Of a stretch of DNA of 64,000 nt, positions 8,640 through 17,837 are shown one piece after another. Position 1 is the first letter of the stretch. Each line of letters begins with the position of its first letter. The stretch lies in assembly GCA_900129675.1 (NCBI GenBank), contig FSRD01000001.1:4329501-4393500 (forward strand). The letters are read 5' to 3'. The notes below the pieces were generated by a model. The model was not told the origin of the DNA. It made no database searches and saw only the letters and a list, made by a program, of their open reading frames with translations. Both the position numbers and the translations under genes were made by a program. Source of the DNA: Bradyrhizobium erythrophlei. Lineage in GTDB: Bacteria; Pseudomonadota; Alphaproteobacteria; Rhizobiales; Xanthobacteraceae.

Positions 8640-8664
8640 CGCGCCGCTCCGCGAGGGCGGCGCG
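8640..8664 (+). terminator. GC-rich hairpin after the initiating transferase
   Basis: CGCGCCGC (8640-8647) pairs with GCGGCGCG (8657-8664) across a nine-base loop, ten bases after the stop codon. No T-run follows, so it may stabilise the mRNA end instead of terminating by itself. Confidence 0.4.
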
Positions 8665-8675
8665 GTCAGATGGCT

Positions 8676-9330
8676 TCAGACGGCGAGCATGCTGGTCCCT
8701 TGAATCGTCATCAAGGTGAGGTCGCCGGTCGCATAGGCACCGGTGTCGATATTGGCACGGTTCGTAAGCAATTCGGATGGCGCACCGGTGCGTGGCCATG
8801 CACGACGAATTTCCCGAGATTTTGCCGGCTTTGCAGAAACTCCTCGCGAATCCACAGCAGGTCATCCTCCTGCTGTTCGGCCAATGGCACGCCAGGGCGG
8901 ACGCCGGCGTGGACGAAGAAGAAGTCACCGCAGGTGAATGTCAGCCGCAGTTAGCTGAGAAACTCAAGGTGCCGGCGCGGCATCGCGCGCGCCAATTCGC
9001 GCACCAATGCGCGCCGTTCCTCGTCCCCATGGGGTGGGCGAGGGAGTCAGGCCGTAGGACGTCGGTGTGTACAATCCGCTGACGTGCAGCCACTTGGTCA
9101 GAAGCGACGGGTCGCGCAGGACATTGCCAAGAAACACCTCGTGGTTTCCTTTCAGGAAGAGTTGCCTCTGCGGGCTGCGGTTGAACAGGATGTCGAGGGT
9201 TGCCTGTGAATCCGGGCCGCGGTCGACGTAATCGCCCATCTACACCTCGATGGCGCAGCGCGGGCGGCTGCGCGCGAGGTCCGCGTCGATAACCCGCAGC
9301 ATCTGTTTGAGCAGATGCGCGCAACATACA
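8676..9330 (-). pseudogene. Broken second copy of the metallophosphatase
   Basis: Translation in pieces follows the phosphatase at 2770-3558: CAHLLKQMLRVIDAD, an in-frame TAG where that protein has the Tyr before LGDY, then GDYVDRGPDSQATLDIL, LFLKGNHEVFLG, and after at least one frameshift VHAGVRP, VVHGHAPVR and the C-terminal GDLTLMTIQG. The first ~46 residues, including DIHG, are absent; the fragment begins directly after the stop of the exported-protein gene at 9343. With a stop, a frameshift and a lost metal motif it is dead. Confidence 0.8.
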
Positions 9331-9342
9331 ATCGGGGCCGGC

Positions 9343-9675
9343 TCAGTATTGAAACACCAGGTCAGGGTTACGGGGGTTCACATACCTGACGTAAGTCCGG
9401 TTCGGACCATAATAATAATGCGGTTCGTCGCTCCTGGTGCGCGGATCAATGGTGTAGGGATAGGCCGCCTCGAGCGAGCGATGCCGAACATAAACTGCGT
9501 CCGGGCAACCGCATCGCGGACCGCAATAAGGATTCGGCCCGCGATCGATCTGCAGCACGCTTGCTGCGGGGCGGGCTTTTAGCGGATGGGCGGCATAGTC
9601 GGCGGCGCGCGCCGGCATGACCGAAATGATCACAGTCGAGGCGAGCGCAAGAAGGCCGATATAGGATCGTGACAT
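9343..9675 (-). CDS. Small exported protein, Tyr/Pro/Cys-rich
   Basis: 110 residues with a clear Sec signal (MSRSYIGLLALASTVIISVM, cleavage after PARA, about residue 24). The mature part has four closely placed cysteines (NPYCGPRCGCPDAV) and a Tyr/Arg-rich tail (HYYYGPNRTYVRYV). It resembles small periplasmic hypothetical proteins of Bradyrhizobium. No enzymatic motif. It lies alone between the dead phosphatase and the minus-strand polymerase unit. Confidence 0.6.
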   Translation of the reverse strand: MSRSYIGLLALASTVIISVMPARAADYAAHPLKARPAASVLQIDRGPNPYCGPRCGCPDAVYVRHRSLEAAYPYTIDPRTRSDEPHYYYGPNRTYVRYVNPRNPDLVFQY

Positions 9676-9842
9676 CGCTTTTTGTTCCCCTGATTGCGAG
9701 CAACCTTAGACGCTCGCGCCTGGACGAGCAACCGGCCGGATCTTGCCGTCGGAAAATTGAATGAAGTGTGGCGGAGATGGTTCAATAAGTCCGTCTGCGC
9801 CTTGTGCTTGTGCTGAATTCGTGGCCGTTTCGTGCCCGAATT

Positions 9843-10514
9843 TTAGCGGCGCAGTGTCGGAACGAATGACGGATCGATCGATTGAACCGCATCTTGGAAA
9901 AAAGTCTTGCCGAGGTCTGACGCCCGCCGATAAGCCGACACGATCGCGGGTTTCAACTCGGGCCGGCGGGTCATGATCAGCTGAACGTCGTTGCGTACGA
10001 GGTCCTTGACGTCCGGAATAGCGAGCGCATCGAAGCGGCCCGCTATGTCGAGCCGCACCGGCATCAATCGCGCGTCGTTTGGCGCGGTAAAATATGTCAT
10101 CTTCAGCGCCTCGACCACGACGGGATCGTGCGGATCGCGCTGGGCCTGAAGCAGCGCAAGCGCCAGCCACAGTTCGGGATTGTAAGGCGAGATCGACAGC
10201 GTCTGCCTGACCCTGCCGAGGGCGTCGGCATGCTCCGCGGATCGTATGGTTGCCGACTTTTGCCGGCCTAACTCGATCGCCTGCAGCGCGGTGATCAAGG
10301 CATGATTGCTGTCCAGATCCGATCTGAAGGGAGAGAACGTTGCCAGCAAGGAGGGCACGTCTCCAGCCCAGGGCGAGCGGATCTTGGCTGCATCGGCCGG
10401 AAATGCGGTGCGCTCCAGCGCCGTCATCTGCGCTATAGCCGAGGCAATCGCATAAAATCCGATGGTCAACGCCAATGCCGTCAGAAGGATGCGAAATCTG
10501 CTCACAGAAGTCAT
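9843..10514 (-). CDS. Single-pass membrane protein with a helical periplasmic domain, EPS-locus associated
   Basis: 223 residues. An N-terminal anchor (FRILLTALALTIGFYAIASAIA, residues 7-28) is followed by an alpha-rich domain with TPR-like spacing (LSISPYNPELWLALALLQAQ). It starts 68 bases after the polymerase gene at 10583-12037 on the same strand, so the two are probably co-transcribed. TPR-like partners of Wzy proteins are known in other polysaccharide systems, and a scaffold role beside the polymerase is my inference. No catalytic motif. Confidence 0.65.
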   Translation of the reverse strand: MTSVSRFRILLTALALTIGFYAIASAIAQMTALERTAFPADAAKIRSPWAGDVPSLLATFSPFRSDLDSNHALITALQAIELGRQKSATIRSAEHADALGRVRQTLSISPYNPELWLALALLQAQRDPHDPVVVEALKMTYFTAPNDARLMPVRLDIAGRFDALAIPDVKDLVRNDVQLIMTRRPELKPAIVSAYRRASDLGKTFFQDAVQSIDPSFVPTLRR

Positions 10515-10582
10515 TCCCGATGGATTAGTTCAATCCAAAGGCCATCTAACATAAGGCCGTCGTATGGCGAGCATGCCGTCGC

Positions 10583-12037
10583 CTAGCGTTTGAGGCCGCC
10601 GGTCCGGCCTGCAGATTGTGCAAGTCCAAGTCCGACCATCACAGCCACGATGATCTGCACCGAGGGGCTTGAGAGGCTTGAATCGAGAAAGCTCTCGCAG
10701 AGTACAACCAGAATGCCGGCGGCCGCAGCCGATGCGAAAAAGGAGTCTCGTCCCCGCCGAACGGCGCCGCGAAAGGTAGCGAAGAAAAGCTGGACGGCGA
10801 AGCCTGCCAGGATCACAAGCGCCAATCGTCCCGACTCGATCGCGATCAAGACCGCGGTGGAAGGGGGGACTGCCAAAGTCGCGGCGCCAAGCTCTTGATA
10901 GGCTCTCGACGAAAGCCCGAATGTTCCGACGCCATTTCCCAACCACGATGCATCAGCGTATACGCGTTCCGCCAGCGCAACTGCTTCCGGGGCGAAGCTG
11001 ACAAGTCCAAGCAGACCCGAACCGCCGGACTGAACGCGCGGCAGGGCGATGGCGCCGGCCATCGCCACGACAACTGCAAACAACATCGCCGACGGCCAGG
11101 AGCGAAATCCCAGGCGGCGGACGGCCACAATGAAAACGATCACGGTCAGCCCCAGGCCAGTGACCACCAACAACGTGCCGCGAGAGAAGGTCGCCATTGC
11201 AGCGAACGCTGCGGCAATTCCGGACAGGCCGGAAAGAATCCCAAGCCATAGCGGAACCGAGGCCAGATTGCGGATGTCCGGCTGGTGCAGGTGTCGTTCG
11301 ATTGCCCGGGCAATGAGCGCGCCGTTTGTCACTATGGCGAGCGCGGTTGCTGCCGGAAACGGGCTCGTGGGCCCGCCTGCACCGGCAATCATGCCTGCGA
11401 ACAAATCGAGCCGACCGAGCAGGACTTGCAGCGACATGAAGGTCGTTACTGCGCACAACACAAACAAGACCGTTTCGGCCCTGTGGCGATCCTTGGTGAT
11501 GATGACGGTCGACACCACCAGCGACGCGTCGACCAGATAAAGAAAGAGGCCGCGCAGCGTGGCGCCGGGATCAAGGCTGATGCGGCCCGGCAGCGATGGA
11601 TCGTTCAGTGCGATCGAAGTCGTCGACCAGACCGGATTTGCAAGCGATGAAAAAGGCAGCGGCAAGGTCTGCAGCACCATCCAGACGAGAGGAAGCAGGA
11701 TCGCGGGTGAAAATCGCTTCAGCGACTGCGCGGTTGACGCGAGTTCGGTCTCCGCTCCCTTTGCCGCCGCGGCCAGCATAACGGCGGCGACGATCGCGAC
11801 CGCATGCTGCGCGAAAGCACCGTTAGCGATTGCCAAGATCGGAGTCACGGCCAGCAATATGGTCAGAAGGGAAGAGGCGATCGACAAAATGGGAGACTTC
11901 GAAGCAGGATTGGGATCGAGGCCGGGATGGATCTGACCGCGGCAAGGGGAACCGGCCGCGACTATCGCATAAGCGAATACGCGACGCCAACGCCGTCCGC
12001 CGATCACATCGCGGCGGCTGTCTGTTTCGGCTCCCAC
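10583..12037 (-). CDS. Wzy/O-antigen-ligase-like polysaccharide polymerase
   Basis: A polytopic inner-membrane protein of about 484 residues with ten or more hydrophobic segments. Near the C-terminal half it has WLGNGVGTFG...Y, the pattern of the periplasmic loop of Wzy_C/WaaL proteins. It would join undecaprenyl-linked repeat units in the periplasm. The frame stays open back to 12217, but that region overlaps the neighbouring gene (ends 12078) and is rich in Arg and Ser, so a GTG at 12037 is the better start; it lacks a strong ribosome site. It lies upstream of, and probably in an operon with, the TPR-like protein. A different polymerase-like protein is at 27413-28687. Confidence 0.75.
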   Translation of the reverse strand: MGAETDSRRDVIGGRRWRRVFAYAIVAAGSPCRGQIHPGLDPNPASKSPILSIASSLLTILLAVTPILAIANGAFAQHAVAIVAAVMLAAAAKGAETELASTAQSLKRFSPAILLPLVWMVLQTLPLPFSSLANPVWSTTSIALNDPSLPGRISLDPGATLRGLFLYLVDASLVVSTVIITKDRHRAETVLFVLCAVTTFMSLQVLLGRLDLFAGMIAGAGGPTSPFPAATALAIVTNGALIARAIERHLHQPDIRNLASVPLWLGILSGLSGIAAAFAAMATFSRGTLLVVTGLGLTVIVFIVAVRRLGFRSWPSAMLFAVVVAMAGAIALPRVQSGGSGLLGLVSFAPEAVALAERVYADASWLGNGVGTFGLSSRAYQELGAATLAVPPSTAVLIAIESGRLALVILAGFAVQLFFATFRGAVRRGRDSFFASAAAAGILVVLCESFLDSSLSSPSVQIIVAVMVGLGLAQSAGRTGGLKR

Positions 12038-12077
12038 GCTCGCACCCAATGTGAGAAAGTTCCCGTCACCGGCTGAC

Positions 12078-12719
12078 TTATCGCGAAGGACAGTTTTGCG
12101 ACAGGTAACGGAGAGCCGTAGACAATCCGCCGATCGGTACCGCTCCGCGGATCGCGGTCGGCTTGGTCGCAATTTCGACCGAAAGCTCGGTTGCGCCCTG
12201 CCAGTCGCCGGTCGCAAGCTTCGACGCGTCCGCGGGCAGCAGTAGCGCCGCGCCGCCCTGGATCACGGATGCTTCGAACTCTGCCCGCTTTTCTCCTGTT
12301 ATCAGGACCACTTTCGGCCGCGTCGAGCGAGACAGGGGTTCGAGAGCGATGAGCACGATTTCAATACCGTCCCTCCCGCATTGCAGGCTCAAGCCCGCAA
12401 GGCGCGCATCCGATTTGGCGCTATCGACAACATGCATCGCTGAAATGGCGTCGGCGCCGCCGTCGGGATTTCTGCTCTTCACCAATCGCCAGCCGCCCTC
12501 AAGCTGTGTCGATTGGCTGCCGGCCTCGACCTGCCTGAAGGCTTCTTCATCGCACCGTTGACGCTGCTCGGGGCTGACGCTGGATGCGCAATTCAGCATG
12601 CCTGGACGCGGCGGCTCGGCCCGGCCGGAACCTGCCACCACCAAAAGAGCAGCGCAGAGCAGGGTTACACGCATCGTGACAAACGCAGACGGAACCCTCA
12701 CTGAAACCAGATTCGTCAC
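12078..12719 (-). CDS. Exported hypothetical protein
   Basis: Up to 213 residues. An internal ATG at 12674 would begin directly with a Sec signal (MRVTLLCAALLVVAGSGRAE) and is the likelier start, giving 198 residues. The mature protein is mostly beta-prone (VVLITGEKRAEFEASVIQGG) with Cys pairs near its start (NCASS, QRCDEE) and a final NCPSR. It heads the minus-strand group that includes the polymerase, 40 bases before it. Probably a periplasmic accessory of polymer assembly; no family recognised. Confidence 0.6.
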   Translation of the reverse strand: MTNLVSVRVPSAFVTMRVTLLCAALLVVAGSGRAEPPRPGMLNCASSVSPEQRQRCDEEAFRQVEAGSQSTQLEGGWRLVKSRNPDGGADAISAMHVVDSAKSDARLAGLSLQCGRDGIEIVLIALEPLSRSTRPKVVLITGEKRAEFEASVIQGGAALLLPADASKLATGDWQGATELSVEIATKPTAIRGAVPIGGLSTALRYLSQNCPSR

Positions 12720-12925
12720 CTGTTACTCAGCAGTCGTGTCAGAAACATGATCCATTGCACCGCGCAACTGTGTCGTCTGGGTCAGCGCGATGTCGCTTCC
12801 CTGGACGACGACACCGACGAAATTATGTTTGTCAGACGAGGCGTTTCGGCCTCAATATGGAACGGCATCGCAGCAGACAAATGGCTCGCGACAAAAACCG
12901 CGCGCGTGGAACAAATGAAGCGAGG

Positions 12926-12955
12926 CCAATTGCGCCCTCTCCAATTGCGCCCTCC
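12926..12955 (+). repeat. 15-base tandem duplication
   Basis: CCAATTGCGCCCTCT at 12926-12940 is followed directly by CCAATTGCGCCCTC plus one mismatch. It lies in the divergent promoter region. Confidence 0.85.
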
Positions 12956-13153
12956 AATGCATCAACCGCTGACCGCTGGAACTTGCGCGCACATGCGATG
13001 CAAATTGAGCACGCTTCTGCCTAATTTAAGATTGGGTGGGGGATAGTCTGTGACTGCGCTGCAACACCCCCCCCTTATTCTTGGCTGCGACAACATCTCC
13101 TTATTCTGACCATCTCCTGCGGCTTCGTTGGCGCCACTTCGGATTTGGCCAGC

Positions 13154-13183
13154 TCTGAACTTGGATGTTCTGAACTTGGATGT
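13154..13183 (+). repeat. Perfect 15-base tandem duplication before the export gene
   Basis: TCTGAACTTGGATGT occurs twice head-to-tail (13154-13168, 13169-13183), ending 14 bases before the TTG start at 13198. It alters the leader just before the ribosome site (GGGGA at 13187-13191). Confidence 0.9.
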
Positions 13184-13197
13184 AATGGGGAATAGTC

Positions 13198-14394
13198 TTG
13201 AGGCGCAGCGTTTTACTATGGGGAGTCTTGCTCGGCATTCTGCTGTCTTCAGCGGGGTGCGCGATCATGCCCATGTCCGGTCCCGAAGATTACGTCGTCA
13301 AGAGTGAGGTGACGCGATCGGGGCCTGAGTATGGTCTCGTTAAGCTTACGCCGACGGTGGTCGATATCCTGAAGGAATATGGCCCCGGCGCAATCGCGGG
13401 GTCATTTCCTGATCACCGGCCGCCGCCAGGCATCAGGTTTGGCATTGGGGACACGGTGGCAGTGTCGATCTTCGAAGCCGCCGCGGGAGGCTTGTTTATC
13501 CCGGCAGAGGCCGGCGTGCGGCCAGGTAACTTCGTGGCCTTGCCAAACCAAAACGTTGACTTGAACGGGTTCATTACGGTTCCCTACGCGGGCGCGGTGA
13601 AGGCCAACGGTCGCACCCCGGGCGAGATCCAGAAGGATATCGTGAAGGCGATCGGAAACCGCGCCATCGAGCCGCAGGTGGTGGTGTCCCTGATCACGCA
13701 AAACACCTCGCTCGTAAGCGTGCTGGGTGAAGTGAGAACGCCAGCCCGTCTGACGGCGAATGCGGCCGGCGAGCGGGTCCTTGACTTGATTGCGCGCGCT
13801 GGCGGCCTGACCGGGCCGGGCTGGGAGAGCTGGGTGACGCTGGAGCGCGCCGGCAAGCGGGCCACGGTTCCATTCGGAGCCTTGGTATATCAGCCGGCCA
13901 ACAACGTCTGGGTCCATCCCGGCGACACCATCTATGTCTACCGCGAACCGCAAGTCTTCCTCGCCTTTGGGGCGTTCACGATCGGAGGAAGTTTTGGAGG
14001 ACAGGCTCAGTTCCCGTTCGATATGTGGAAGATCACCATGGCTCAGGCAATGGCCAAGGCCGGCGGCCTGATTGATGCGCAGGCCGAACCCGCGGGCGTC
14101 TTTGTCTATCGGCGCGAGCCGCGCGAGCTGGCGGAACGACTGGGCGTCGACTGCTCCAAATTCGTCGGGCCGCTGGTGCCCGTGGTCTATAACGCCGACT
14201 TCCGGGATCCGGCCGCCTTCTTCCTCGCGAGCAAGTTTGAAATGCGGGACAAGGACGTGCTGTTTGCCGCGAACGCCGCCACCGTCAACACGGCAAAGTT
14301 CCTGCAATTCGCCCGGCTGGTGATCGGCACCGCCAACGACACGATCGTCACCGCAAACAACGCGCAGATCCTGAGGATCAGCACGCGCCAGTGA
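13198..14394 (+). CDS. Polysaccharide export outer-membrane lipoprotein (Wza/OPX type)
   Basis: 398 residues, starting TTG with GGGGA about seven bases upstream. The signal MRRSVLLWGVLLGILLSSAGC gives a lipobox with Cys21, so the protein is probably lipid-anchored. The Poly_export domain begins near GIRFGIGDTVAVSIFEAAAG (~78-97) with the typical GFITVPYAGAVKANGRTPGEI, followed by SLBB repeats (SVLGEVRTPARL, VLDLIARAGGLTGPG, HPGDTIYVYR). Wza-type proteins form the outer-membrane channel for polymer secretion with a Wzc partner, here encoded convergently at 14799-17213. Confidence 0.92.
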   Translation: MRRSVLLWGVLLGILLSSAGCAIMPMSGPEDYVVKSEVTRSGPEYGLVKLTPTVVDILKEYGPGAIAGSFPDHRPPPGIRFGIGDTVAVSIFEAAAGGLFIPAEAGVRPGNFVALPNQNVDLNGFITVPYAGAVKANGRTPGEIQKDIVKAIGNRAIEPQVVVSLITQNTSLVSVLGEVRTPARLTANAAGERVLDLIARAGGLTGPGWESWVTLERAGKRATVPFGALVYQPANNVWVHPGDTIYVYREPQVFLAFGAFTIGGSFGGQAQFPFDMWKITMAQAMAKAGGLIDAQAEPAGVFVYRREPRELAERLGVDCSKFVGPLVPVVYNADFRDPAAFFLASKFEMRDKDVLFAANAATVNTAKFLQFARLVIGTANDTIVTANNAQILRISTRQ

Positions 14395-14798
14395 CGGATC
14401 CTAGGACCAGGACGCTTGGCACGCACCGCCGGCTCAGCGCCCTGGCCTGAATTCACGGGAGCCGACGCCGGGGATCGATCGGGTCCTGGGTACGCCATGC
14501 CCGATCAAGCTGAAGGCGGGAATCCGGCCGCCTTTTTGCGGGTTCCGCCATGAGCTGCTCGCGGATCGGTCCCGGGGTCGCCCAGGACTTTGCCGGCTTC
14601 TCGAAGTGTCGGTGATCGCGCCGCCCTGGCGGATGGCGCTCCAATACGCGCCGAACCGCATGGGTCCGTCGGTCGGTGCAGAGCCGAGCGCCGCGCCGAT
14701 CGAGGCATGTGACGCCTTCACACGCTGATCCACTCCGCCCAAACGCGTTCGGCGTTTGGTGCGGAGAAGGTGCCGGCACGCGTTCTCCGGATCACGCG
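14395..14798. other. Convergent intergenic region
   Basis: About 400 bases between the convergent ends of the export lipoprotein and the Wzc-type kinase. Apart from a hairpin at 14739-14759, no gene or element is recognised. Confidence 0.4.
14739..14759. terminator. Hairpin downstream of the Wzc-type gene
   Basis: CCAAACGC (14739-14746) pairs perfectly with GCGTTTGG (14752-14759) over a five-base loop, 40 bases beyond the minus-strand stop at 14799. There is no T-run on either side, so termination is only suggested. Confidence 0.35.
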
Positions 14799-17213
14799 TT
14801 AGTCGATATATCCGTACCTCTTGTAGTACCGATTGCGGTAGTAGCCCGCGCTGTAGATATCGTAGCGGCTCATCACCGCCATGTTCACCTTGTTGAGGAC
14901 GGCGCCAAGCAAGCGTTCGCGGACGACCGGGGTTTCGTTGAGCACGCGTTCCACGATATCGACCTTTGCCTTGGCCCATTCGATGACGAGAACGTACGAG
15001 TCCGCCAGCGCACCGGTGGCCCGAACATCGATCACCGGTGCGAGCGGGCTGAGGTCGAGAACGATGCGGTCATAGTGCTCGCGCAGATGCTGGAACAATC
15101 GTTCCATTTGAGGCGAGGCCAGCACGTCGCTGGAATTGGAAAAACGCGAGGTCACGACGCAGGGCAGGAAATGCAGATTGGTCTGCGGATCAATCCAGAC
15201 CGCGTCCATCCAATCAAGCCTGCCAAGGACGACATCGACCAAGCCGGCCCGCGCCGAGGGCGCCAGCCTCGCCGTGAGGCTTGGATTGCGGATGTCGCCG
15301 TCGATCAGGAGGGTACGGGACCCGCCTTGGGCCACGGTTTGAGCCAGCGCCTCGCTGATTGTGGACTTCCCTTCATTGGGAAGTCCCGAGGTGATGCCGA
15401 TGACCTTGTTGGACGATCCGTAATTGCTGAGGTCGCATGCGAGCTTGATCGAGCGAAAGCCCTCGGCAAAACGCGAGAAGGGCGAATTGATCACGTATCT
15501 GCCGACGCTGTTCTCGGCAGTCAGCAGACGGTCGCGATGCGGCTGCGGGTGATTGGCACCGAGTTCGGAGTTTCGCAGCGGCAGACCCGGAGCCGTGGCG
15601 CCGATCGGCCTTGGTGCCACCGGTTGGGGTCTCTTCGGCCGCCTGTTGAACAACCTTCCCGCTTTGGATAGCAAAGGGTGCCCGGCTATTCCCACGCTCT
15701 GCTCGCTGCCGATTGCCGGAATCGAAGCGATACAGCTGGTGTGAAGAAGCTGCTCTACCTGGGACACCGTTCGGAACACGCGGTCCATCATGTCGAGCAG
15801 GACGGCGACGAGCCCGGCAAGGATTGCGCCGCCAATCAGCGTGGCCAGCAGAACGAGCGTCGTCTTGGGCGACGTCTTGTTGGGAGCGTTGGACGCCTGC
15901 GTGATCACACGCGCTTCAGTGATCGGAAACGATTGCTGCTGAACCGAGACCATGTAGAGCTGGAGGAAGTTGTCGGAGAGCGCGCGGGCGCTCTGCGCAT
16001 TGCTATCCAGATCGCGCAAGGCGATCTGCGCCTGGTTGGTGCCGTTGGATAACGCGATCGTATCGTTCAGGCTCTTCTGGCCGGATTCCTCGCGTGCTTT
16101 CGCAATCGCGAGGTCGCTCTTGTAAACCTCGGCCGTGCGCCGCAATTCCTCGGTGATCGAATGCCTGATTTCGCGCATCTGGTTGCGCAGATTGACGACC
16201 GCAAGGTGGGTCGGGCCGTATCGATTCGACCAGTCGGCCTCGCGCGCCGCATAATCGAGATAGGTCTGGCGCAACTTGGTGATCACCGGATTGTTCATGG
16301 TGTCGGTCACGGTCGCCAGGTCGTTCAGGATGACTTTGGAGTCGTTGTCGTCCGCATTCAGAATGGACGTGATCCGCTCAAGCTTGGCCTGCGCCTCGGC
16401 GCGCTGAGCGCGGGCCTGCGTCAGCGAACTGTTGATCTCCGCCAGCTGCTGCTCGGTAAGGAGGCGCCCGCCGGCATCGACGATGTTGTTCTTGGCCTTG
16501 AAGTCGACGACCGCGCGTTCGGCGGTGGAAGCCTGCTCCCGCAGTTCCTTCAATCGATCCTGCAGCCAGACCGCGGCCCGCCGCGACGCCTGATATTTCG
16601 ATTCCAGCGAATCGACGATGTACCCTTCGGCCACCGCATTGGCGACCCGCGCAGCCTGGTCGGGCGAAAGCGACTGATAGGAGATCTCGATGACATAGCT
16701 CAGGCCGACGCGCTTGATCGAGAGATTGCTTGTCAACTTGCCAATCGCGATCCGCATCAAAGCGGCTTCGGACGGATGCGATTCCGGAAACATCCAGGAA
16801 AACAGGTCGGAGACGCTGGAGAGCAGTCCACGTTCATTGCCGGTGAATTCAGGCGAATCAAGCAGATGCAGATCCTTGATGACGGATGCCGCAATGGTCT
16901 CCGACTTGAGGACTTCGACCTGGCTGTCGACCATCGCCGAATCGATCGGACTGTCGCCGCCCGCCGGCGCCTGGGTCTGCAGGCCCTGCATCTTGCGGCT
17001 GTCGATCAGGAGTACAGCGGTGCCGGTATATCGCTTCGGGGCCGTCAACAAATAGACGCCGGCCAGGCCGATGCACAGGCACATCATGAAGATCATCACG
17101 GGGTACTGGCGGCCAATGAGCGCGACCGCAGAAGAAATCGTCTGCTCCAGAGAAGCCGACTCTTGTGCGGGAGATTCGATCTCGCGAGGGGGTGTGATTC
17201 GAGTTTGGAGCAT
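14799..17213 (-). CDS. Polysaccharide co-polymerase with BY-kinase domain (Wzc/ExoP type)
   Basis: 804 residues. A Wzz-like N-terminus has a first membrane helix (YPVMIFMMCLCIGLAGVYLL, ~39-58). A long periplasmic coiled-coil part follows (~200-420, LREQASTAERAVVDFKAKNN and similar). The second helix is TLVLLATLIGGAILAGLVAV. The cytoplasmic kinase has Walker A SGLPNEGKST near 609, Walker A' LLIDGDIRNP near 634, Walker B-like IVLDLSPLAPVID, and a Tyr-rich tail (YYRNRYYKRYGYID). BY-kinases autophosphorylate such tails to control chain length and export. A single polypeptide with both parts is normal for proteobacteria (Wzc, ExoP). It should work with the Wza-type protein at 13198-14394. Confidence 0.93.
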   Translation of the reverse strand: MLQTRITPPREIESPAQESASLEQTISSAVALIGRQYPVMIFMMCLCIGLAGVYLLTAPKRYTGTAVLLIDSRKMQGLQTQAPAGGDSPIDSAMVDSQVEVLKSETIAASVIKDLHLLDSPEFTGNERGLLSSVSDLFSWMFPESHPSEAALMRIAIGKLTSNLSIKRVGLSYVIEISYQSLSPDQAARVANAVAEGYIVDSLESKYQASRRAAVWLQDRLKELREQASTAERAVVDFKAKNNIVDAGGRLLTEQQLAEINSSLTQARAQRAEAQAKLERITSILNADDNDSKVILNDLATVTDTMNNPVITKLRQTYLDYAAREADWSNRYGPTHLAVVNLRNQMREIRHSITEELRRTAEVYKSDLAIAKAREESGQKSLNDTIALSNGTNQAQIALRDLDSNAQSARALSDNFLQLYMVSVQQQSFPITEARVITQASNAPNKTSPKTTLVLLATLIGGAILAGLVAVLLDMMDRVFRTVSQVEQLLHTSCIASIPAIGSEQSVGIAGHPLLSKAGRLFNRRPKRPQPVAPRPIGATAPGLPLRNSELGANHPQPHRDRLLTAENSVGRYVINSPFSRFAEGFRSIKLACDLSNYGSSNKVIGITSGLPNEGKSTISEALAQTVAQGGSRTLLIDGDIRNPSLTARLAPSARAGLVDVVLGRLDWMDAVWIDPQTNLHFLPCVVTSRFSNSSDVLASPQMERLFQHLREHYDRIVLDLSPLAPVIDVRATGALADSYVLVIEWAKAKVDIVERVLNETPVVRERLLGAVLNKVNMAVMSRYDIYSAGYYRNRYYKRYGYID

Positions 17214-17441
17214 CCGGCTCGTCTACCTGACCTGAGTTCGTGGATTGTGCCGTGTCGGAGCAAGCTGAGACGCATCAGCCCTGAGCGCATCAGCGAACCG
17301 AACGTGCCAAATAAATGTGTCAGGAAGAGTGCGGTGCATCATATATCTCCGGAACCCGCCTGAGATCGCTCGCGAGCCCGAGGAGGAATTGGCAACGTGT
17401 ACCGGTTCAGGACGACAACGCTTGGTTAAGTGCGGTCCCGT

Positions 17442-17810
17442 CTAGATCCTGCCAGAGCAATTCCCATGCCGGTCTGCGGCTATATCGCGAGCGATAAGCT
17501 GGACATCTGCAACAAGAAATCGACAAGACAATGGAAGGCGGCCAACAAACCGATACGGAGCGATCGCGATCGGCAACGCTTGTTCCCATTTTCGCGCCAT
17601 TTTGCCTCGACCGATGACAGATATGGCAGGCACCCTGCCCATAGTCACCAAGATTGCGAGGGGAGCGCCCATTTCGACGACAACCTCGAACAACCAATGT
17701 GCGCCCGTTCCCAAGTTCCAAGGGCGGGAATGGGAACTCTCGGCGGGGTCGTTCGGAAATATCCAGCGAAAGGTGCCGGCACCGGTGCCGAGCCAGGGAT
17801 GTTGCTTCAG
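17442..17810 (-). pseudogene. Remnant of an O-antigen ligase/polymerase family gene
   Basis: One minus-strand frame, without a start codon, reads LKQHPWLGTGAGTFRWIFP, then HSRPWNLGTGAHWLFEVVVE and MGAPLAILVTMGRV. This is the GxGxGTF...H...E.G.P pattern of Wzy_C/WaaL proteins. It then degenerates into non-hydrophobic sequence to a stop at 17442. Nothing upstream codes for the rest of such a protein, because the epimerase gene begins there. It is the stump of a third polymerase gene, and the rest of the 17214-17837 gap holds nothing else I recognise. Confidence 0.6.
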
Positions 17811-17837
17811 ACACCCGCCCGAAGCCGACCCCGATCG

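Larger units (their letters stand above)
12720..13197. other. Divergent promoter region with two short tandem duplications
   Basis: About 480 bases between the divergently transcribed exported-protein/polymerase group and the export lipoprotein. It contains perfect 15-base tandem duplications at 12926-12955 and 13154-13183, a C8 tract (13067-13074) and CCTTATTCT twice nearby. No coding sequence is evident. It probably drives both directions. Confidence 0.55.

Noticed and set aside
13067..13074. C8 tract as a phase-variation switch
   Set aside because: It lies far upstream of any start (about 125 bases from 13198) and in no coding frame; any effect on a promoter cannot be argued from sequence.
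16161..17363. A 400-codon plus-strand frame antisense to the Wzc-type kinase
   Set aside because: It arises from strong third-position GC bias; its product has no motif, while the opposite strand encodes a clear Wzz/BY-kinase.
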